Assembly (NCBI GenBank): GCA_000934385.1
Contig: KN880875.1
Location: 1-13,807, forward strand
Length of the DNA stretch: 13,807 nt
Direction of reading: 5' to 3'
Source: Cylindrobasidium torrendii FP15055 ss-10
Taxonomy: Eukaryota; Basidiomycota; Agaricomycetes; Agaricales; Physalacriaceae
The notes beneath the pieces are model-generated. The model saw only the letters and a program-made list of their open reading frames with translations. It ran no database searches and was not told the DNA's origin. The translations under genes and the position numbers were made by a program. Shown here one piece after another: positions 8,279 through 13,807 of this stretch. The number at the start of each line of letters is the position of its first letter. The first letter of the stretch is position 1.

Positions 8279-8594
8279 TCAATGGGCAGATTTTATACTG
8301 TCCAAGCCGGCAACCAAGAGGGCGCGTTTGATGTCTTCCAAGAGGTCTGCCATTGGAGATGAAGCTTCCTCAACTTCGTGTGCCACAGAATCAGCGGAGA
8401 CATACGGTTTTGCACGGCACTCTGACAGCAAGCTCACAGTTTTGTCAGTCGTAACCGCAAGCATTGTATCCTGTGACCCAGACTGAAAAAAAACGGGGGA
8501 CAATTTTGTGTGTCGATGACTGGTAGTATACCGCGGAAATTATGGCTTCTGGAGCATTTTCATTGCGAAGACGTCGCATTCCCGCCATCGTCAT
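8279..8594 (-). CDS. Candidate small two-exon gene, 88-aa protein of unknown function
   Basis: On the minus strand an ATG at 8594 opens a 21-codon exon (8594-8532). It ends at a GTATAC donor. After a 49-nt intron with a TTTTTTTTCAG acceptor, the frame continues in phase 0 for 68 codons to TGA (8482-8279). The intron length and signals match the other introns in the window, and the exon 2 product has a plausible composition, including an acidic amphipathic segment near its end (VEEASSPMADLLEDIKRALL). There is no signal peptide or membrane segment and no family was recognised. The gene lies in the same orientation as the aerolysin-like gene, with only 79 bp between its stop and the next ATG, so it could be a separate small gene, an upstream part of that transcript, or a chance open frame. 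Confidence 0.35.
8291..8297 (-). promoter_or_regulatory. TATA box of the aerolysin-like gene
   Basis: On the minus strand the sequence is TATAAAA, 92-98 nt upstream of the ATG at 8199. A C/T-rich leader (about 8206-8255) follows, the arrangement common in strongly expressed fungal genes. It also falls inside the last codons of the candidate small gene just upstream, so both features cannot be taken as independent. Confidence 0.5.
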
Positions 8595-9944
8595 TCGGCG
8601 TCACAGAAGGCCGTTTATGCAGCCTTCGTACAATGAAATCGCAAGCCCATGTTGCCGGCACCATCGTGAGGAAAGTCAAGTTGAACGTTCCACCGGTAGC
8701 GGGGGACCCAGGGTGAACCGCGGCAAAGGATGATCATGGCAGGAAGGAGGTGGGTCACTAGCATCGATCATCGATCATGGCCTCCGAATATGTACAACCT
8801 TGTTCACGTTCTTCAACATGCTTTACCGGCTGTCTGCGCATGTCAAAAACACCTGGATGTTCGATTCCGCGTTCGACGTGCCACAGCCCCAAACCTGGAA
8901 TTGTCTTGGCCACAATGGCTGGTAACATTGTTTATGGGCCTGTCAAAGGTAGACTCTACCACATATCACAGGTCATAAACAATAGCGTCCCGACCACCCT
9001 CTCTTCATCATCCATCGCCCTGTACTTTGCTACGCTTTCGTCAGTGCCCACCTTTTGCTTCCTGTCCTCTCAATCATCCCCTTGGAACTCGCCGGAAGGA
9101 ATGAAGCCAGAGGAATTCGTCACAAACTGGCATTGTAGAGGTTCCCCGGGTTCGTATGAGCCAAGTCGTAAGACCCGTGTCGTGGCTCTCTTCTTTGAGG
9201 TCGAGGAGGCCATGGGGATGCGCGCCGCGTCGGGTGAATTAGTCCAATCTGAGGGGATCTCTTCCTGCTTTAAGCAGCGGGAACTTGGCCTGTTATTGGA
9301 ATTCTTGTCAGTCACTCCAGGTCGCGACGGGGAGTGTGCATACCAGAACGGAGATAGGCACAAAACTTTCGGGGCGTATTGAGGGTTCGAAATCGAGGGT
9401 CTTTTCGCGTAGTAGTGACTGGCCGCTGTAAACGACTGTTGATTTGTCGGTCGGGGAGCGGCGCAAGGCGGTTTCTGAATCTCGGTTGGAGGCTGCACAC
9501 GCATACGCATGGGCGTCGTCTCGTCAACTTAAGTGCTTTGGAGTAATCTCTGTTGGATGCAAATAGCAGACGTCTGTAGTCTTGCTTTGCCTCCGTCGTC
9601 GCCCGCCTAGACGCGAGAGACCGACATGAAGGTCTGCTAACAAATGAAGCCGTTCCGGGCTCGGAAAAAACTCACGCATTCTTTCTGCTTTTGTATTTTG
9701 TCGAATAAGGGAAGCTTAGGTAAGCTTTCTATGAGAGCAGAGGTAACTCGGTGATGGCGGTGAGTAGCACGCTGGATTACAATAAACGGAAAAATGGTTG
9801 ATGCCGGTCTAACAATGCGTTTCAGGACACATGCCTAGCATGTAGTACAGACTTGGGCATCTTGAGAATCAGGAAGAATTCAGAGGACAATTCAAGCTCA
9901 AGAGTGGCACACTCCAACCCAAAGAGGCCCAAAGGCGCCGATGA
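8595..9944. other. Long spacer with unassigned open frames
   Basis: About 1.35 kb lie upstream of the PRM1 promoter. A plus-strand frame of 201 codons starts with ATG at 8777 and ends at 9382. A minus-strand frame of 146 codons (9070-9510, ATG start) overlaps it. Neither shows a known domain, signal peptide or convincing splice context, so neither is called as a gene. Small local structures include a CATCGAT tandem near 8761-8777 and the 16-nt inverted repeat AAGCTTA-GG-TAAGCTT at 9712-9727. Confidence 0.4.
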
Positions 9945-9956
9945 GACCACGTGGTC
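9945..9956. promoter_or_regulatory. E-box palindrome (GACCACGTGGTC) upstream of PRM1
   Basis: A perfect 12-bp palindrome is centred on CACGTG, the core site of basic helix-loop-helix regulators, 200 bp upstream of the PRM1 ATG. The position suits an upstream activating site. Use by PRM1 is inferred. Confidence 0.4.
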
Positions 9957-10155
9957 ATGATCCGCCTCCGTTGTTATGCCGTGTTTGGTCTTCATTTCTT
10001 AGTGCGTGCCTTGAAGAACAATAAGCAATGGTCGGGCAGAGAACAATGGCAGGCGGTGACTCAAAACAAGGCCATCTCCTTCTTCTTTTCTTACTTTCAC
10101 GTCCTTTTCACGTCTTTGCACGACATCGTCGCCGGTCGACATTCAAGCAGCTGGC

Positions 10156-13148
10156 ATGTCTTTCCCACCTCCGCCGACTTACGACGCTCCATACGACACA
10201 CACACTGGACTTCGGCCATACCTCACTCTCCCATACCTCTACTCTCTCTCATGGCTCGCCTACCCGATCATTTCCCTCATTTTCGTCGCATTCCGACTCC
10301 AGTCATCACTCGACTCAACAAACAACGCGATTGACAGCGCCAAAGCGAACCTGATTTCGGCCTGCAAGGCGGCGGAGGAAGCCGCCACTTCAACCGCCAG
10401 CATGCCTCGCTATTTGGCCCTGGCAATGAACGAGCAATATTCGGACGCGGTCAACGCTAGCTTGAACGCAGCGCGCGCGACACTGGTGGTATCGCTCACC
10501 ATTATGGAGGCCATCATCAACTTCATTATCGATATCTACCGGTCGACACTACTTTGCTTCGTAGAGTTGGTTATCCGCGGTGGATTGGCCATCATGATTG
10601 GCGCGGTAGACGAGGTGCGTTGCAGCAATGGCAGGAGAATATCATCTGACATCTTTCCAGTTGAACAAGGCGGTCACCACTGTTGCTAGTGGCATTCAAG
10701 ATGGGATCCAATCTTCAATTTCCAGTGCCAACTCGGTCATCCAGGGTGCGGTGGATGCCATTAACAAAGTCAACCCGTTCGACGATGTCTCTGCCCCCAC
10801 CATCGATACTCCCGACCTCAGCGGGCTGAACAATGTGACCCTGCCCGACTCATTCTCACAAGGGATTCGCGACCTCAACTCGAGTCTTCCCACATTCGAT
10901 GATATCAAGGAGAAGATCAAGGCAGTGTGCGTGGTGTTGACAATTTCAGTGACTTCAACTCATCCTCTATAGCATTGACACCCCCTTCGAACTACTCAAG
11001 AAGGAGATTAACGAGACCTTTGCTGGCATGTCTATGAGCCCCAAGGGCATGCCTGTTCCCGAGCTTTCGCGCGTCCAGTTTTGCCAGGACATGGATACCT
11101 CGGTCGTTGACGACCTTGGCCACGACCTCGTCAAAATCACTAAAATTGCCATCATCCTCATTGTGGTCGTTGCTCTCATCCTCATCGGACTTAACTGCCT
11201 GCTTGAGTGGTATATGTGGAGGTCTCAGGAGCGCCATTTCGAGTACATCCGCCAGGCTTGGGCTACCGACCCATCTGTCCACCACGTCCAGGGCGAATCC
11301 GCGCACCAAGTTTCCCTTACGAATCACAACCTGCTCATGTTGCACAACACCAGCGAACACCCTCTCATTACGCGCATCTGCAATGTCATGTCAGCGCGCC
11401 TCCACCTTTCATCCGCTCAGCACAACAATATGCAGTGGTTCTTCTCCTACATCTTCTATCCTCCTGCTCTCGCTTGCCTTCTCATCGGTCTCTTTGGTCT
11501 CTTGGCCATTGAATTGCAGCTGCTGGCAATGCAACCTCTCGTGGATCACTACAAAGAGCAGGCCGCCAGCACCGCCTCCGGTTTTTCGAACACCATTGCG
11601 CTTTCCCTCAACGCTAATATGCAAAATCAGTCGGCTGCATACGCAAGCTCTGTAAATGCACAGGTGGATAGCATGCAAACACAGATCAATGAGGGCATGT
11701 TTGGCTGGGTAGAGAATACGACTTCAACCCTGAACGAAACGATTGTCGAGTTTTACGATGCCGTTCAAGACGGTGTCTCCGCTGTATTCGAGGGAACTAT
11801 TCTCGAGGACGCCGCCCAGGAGTTCATCCATTGTCTCATTGGAACCAAGGTGGAGGCCATCGAGAACGCCCTTACTTTCCTGCACGACAACCTGCAGGTC
11901 GACCTTCCGCGTATGAACAATTCAGCCCTCGTTCTATCTCAATCGCAGGTTGATGAAGCGTCTGCTCCCATTGCCGCTGCAGCTATCGGTAGTGGAGATG
12001 ACGACGATGGTGGGGTGGTCGGCAAGCTGGTCAACTCCTACTCTAATTCTCTCAAGAAGGAGCGTATCACCTTCGGTATCTTCCTAGGCCTTTGGGCGTT
12101 CGTCGTCCTCATGGGTATTTGTATCCTACTGTGGCATTCTCGCCGCGAGTCTCGTGAGCGTCGCCGATACAACGAGCAGCGCGGTGGTCCAACTGGCTTC
12201 GTTGACCCTTACGTTGTCGGGCAGCCCATGTATCCTCCGCAGATGGACACTGAGAAGAGTGCGGCGTCTCCTCGCCGGCCATTTGCCCTGTTCAACTTCA
12301 AGCGACGTGCGCAAGCCCAGGCTGAACCTGCGATCAAACCTGCGCACAGCTGGGACAGCTTCTTCAACGAGAAGACGACTGGTGCGCCTCCTATGCGGGA
12401 ACGTACCATAAGCGAGCCTCGCAAGCTGTTGGCGCTAAACAGGAAGGGCAAGTCGGAGCAGCTCGTGCCCGACCGCAGCGAACCTGATCTCTACGGCGAT
12501 GATGCGCCTGCACCCCTCTATTCAGCCCCGGAAAAGCATGAGGACACTGGTAACGGCTCTACCTGGTTTGGTCGTCTTTTCTCCCGCAAGCAAGAGCAGC
12601 CCACGGCTGTTCGCGCCATCTCGCCGCCTTCTTCCCGTTCTGGGTCGCCGCGGCCCAAGCCCAATCTGCGCATATCTGTCGAGAGGGCGGCTGCTATGCC
12701 GTCCCCGGAGGTTGTAGCAGAGAACCCCGAGGACACCTCAAATCATTCACGATGGAGCTCGTCGCCTGTTCAGCCTCCCATTGCGCCTTGGGCTCGCGTT
12801 CTCTCTCCGCCTTTCCGCTGGTCCAAGTCGTCCAAACCCCAGCCCTCGTCCGATGTACCGCAAGACGTGAACAGCACCAGCTATGAGGAGCCCAGTGCTA
12901 TCCCATCGCTTGCCCCGCCTCTCCACCATGGGTTCACTGGTCCCGCGGATAGCGGTGTCGCGGGTTTTGGCCGTCCAAGAGAGTTACAGCCTATGGTAGC
13001 TAAGCCGCATGGCGGGAGCTTGAAGTGGTTGAAGATGGACCCATACGCTGCTGGGACGCCCACGCAACAGCCTCCCACCAACCCATTTGCGACGCCTTTT
13101 GATGATGATGCAGAGAGGAGACGCGAGACGTCGAATCCTTTTGCATAG
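10156..13148 (+). CDS. PRM1: Plasma membrane fusion protein PRM1
   Basis: Exons 10156-10614, 10661-10926 and 10973-13148 join in phase into 966 codons; the introns (46 nt each, GTGCGT donors) are standard. Prm1 is a multispanning protein that helps fuse the plasma membranes of mating or anastomosing cells. The N-terminus is very like fungal Prm1: [11 protein letters not shown], then [19 protein letters not shown] and the [13 protein letters not shown] stretch. Hydrophobic segments are at about 26-47, 110-150, 298-320, 397-428 and 607-629. Cysteines at 70 and 529 sit in the outer loops where the yeast protein has its two dimer-forming cysteines (120 and 545). Several N-glycosylation sequons (NAS, NTT, NET) occur in the predicted outer loops. 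After the last segment comes a tail of about 337 residues rich in Pro, Ser and basic residues, ending with two NPF motifs. Reading only from ATG 11028 would miss the first two exons. Confidence 0.93.
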
Positions 13149-13807
13149 TGGGTGCAAGAGCACCGTTTAGGATGCACATTTCTTTACGACTTCTGATCTT
13201 ATGACAAGGACACAGCTGTGCTGAGTACGATACATACACACTAACTGCTAATATCTGGACTTGAAGCCCACTGTATTTTTACTCTGTACGATCTACTTAC
13301 TGTTTTGGTTACTATGCCTGGTGCGATACAGAAAGGTTGTACGGTAGCTTCGTGTAGATAATGAAGCTGTCTTTGTATGACCTTTGCTGGAGGACGCAGT
13401 GTAAAAACCTTTATTGCTTCGTAAACGTGGATATATCATAAGTTCTTTCTCGCAACCTTTTTGTGGAGAGAAGGCTACAGTGACCAAAGAGTCGCGCGTT
13501 CCGGGTAGCCACAACGAACAATGGTTACAATACAGTCTGTAAAGCCTTTCGCGCCAAACACCCGCCGATCCGGATTCAAACGTCGCATCACTAAATGTTT
13601 AGAATAATTTTGATCGATTGGGAATCGGCGGAATCGGCGGCAACATGCCACCATCTGTGGCAACCCTTGCAATCCACGGCAACCGGCTTCTTAGCAGCGG
13701 ACAACAATCGAGACCTTTCGCCTCAGGCCACAACCCGTCAAAATCGATTTTGTAGGATTGTGAAGCTTCATAATAGTGGTGTCCGGTTGTCGTCGGTTAT
13801 GCATGCT
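13149..13807. other. 3' flank of PRM1, no supported gene
   Basis: The first part should be the PRM1 3' UTR. No open frame of note or RNA gene was seen beyond it. Minor features are a 9-bp perfect tandem duplication GGAATCGGC (13621-13638) in a GGC-rich patch and the 14-bp palindrome CAAAATCGATTTTG (13739-13752). Confidence 0.5.

Noticed and set aside
9130..9165. Box-B-like GGGTTCGTATGAG as a sign of another tRNA
   Set aside because: No matching acceptor, D or anticodon stems can be drawn around it.
9951..10354. Plus-strand frames upstream of and overlapping the PRM1 start
   Set aside because: They are out of frame with PRM1, resemble no protein and lie in its promoter and leader.
11028..13148. 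A stand-alone 706-aa protein starting at 11028
   Set aside because: It is most of the third exon of PRM1; two upstream exons join in phase and supply the conserved N-terminus.

Overview
The window looks like nuclear DNA of a filamentous basidiomycete, most likely an agaricomycete. The evidence is protein genes split by many short introns (mostly 46-55 nt, GT..AG), CTRAY-like branch sites just upstream of the acceptors, a tRNA with the short intron typical of eukaryotes, and a clear fungal PRM1 gene. A Rhizoctonia-like fungus would fit, but that is a guess; nothing here fixes the genus.

Layout, left to right. 1-579 has no supported gene. 580-661 is an intron-containing tRNA, probably tRNA-Trp(CCA), followed by a T5 Pol III stop. 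About 1020/1087-2962 (+) is a six- or seven-exon gene whose product resembles the second RecA domain and C-terminal extension of IRC3-type mitochondrial helicases; the Walker A/B domain is absent and motifs V/VI are degenerate. 3194-4633 (-) is an intronless GT1 UDP-glycosyltransferase. 4634-5270 is a divergent promoter region with a perfect CRE palindrome. 5271-6613 (+) is an atypical protein kinase whose C-terminal helix seems to be restored by splicing a 34-nt mini-intron. 7150-8199 (-) is a six-exon aerolysin-like (ETX/MTX2-type) pore-forming protein gene with a GC-AG intron and a TATA promoter. 8279-8594 (-) is a candidate 88-aa two-exon gene that has not been recognised. 8595-10155 is a long, mostly unassigned stretch holding the PRM1 promoter with a perfect E-box palindrome. 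10156-13148 (+) is PRM1, the plasma-membrane fusion protein used in mating, with a long cytoplasmic tail ending in NPF motifs. 13149-13807 is 3' flank.

The genes do not form an obvious pathway. The window reads as ordinary gene-dense fungal chromosome with three accessory-flavoured genes (glycosyltransferase, atypical kinase, pore-forming protein). The best candidates for something new are the helicase-derived protein without its ATPase domain, the unrecognised small gene beside the aerolysin-like gene, and the PRM1 tail. All exon models were worked out by eye from splice signals and reading phase; no transcript or database search supports them.
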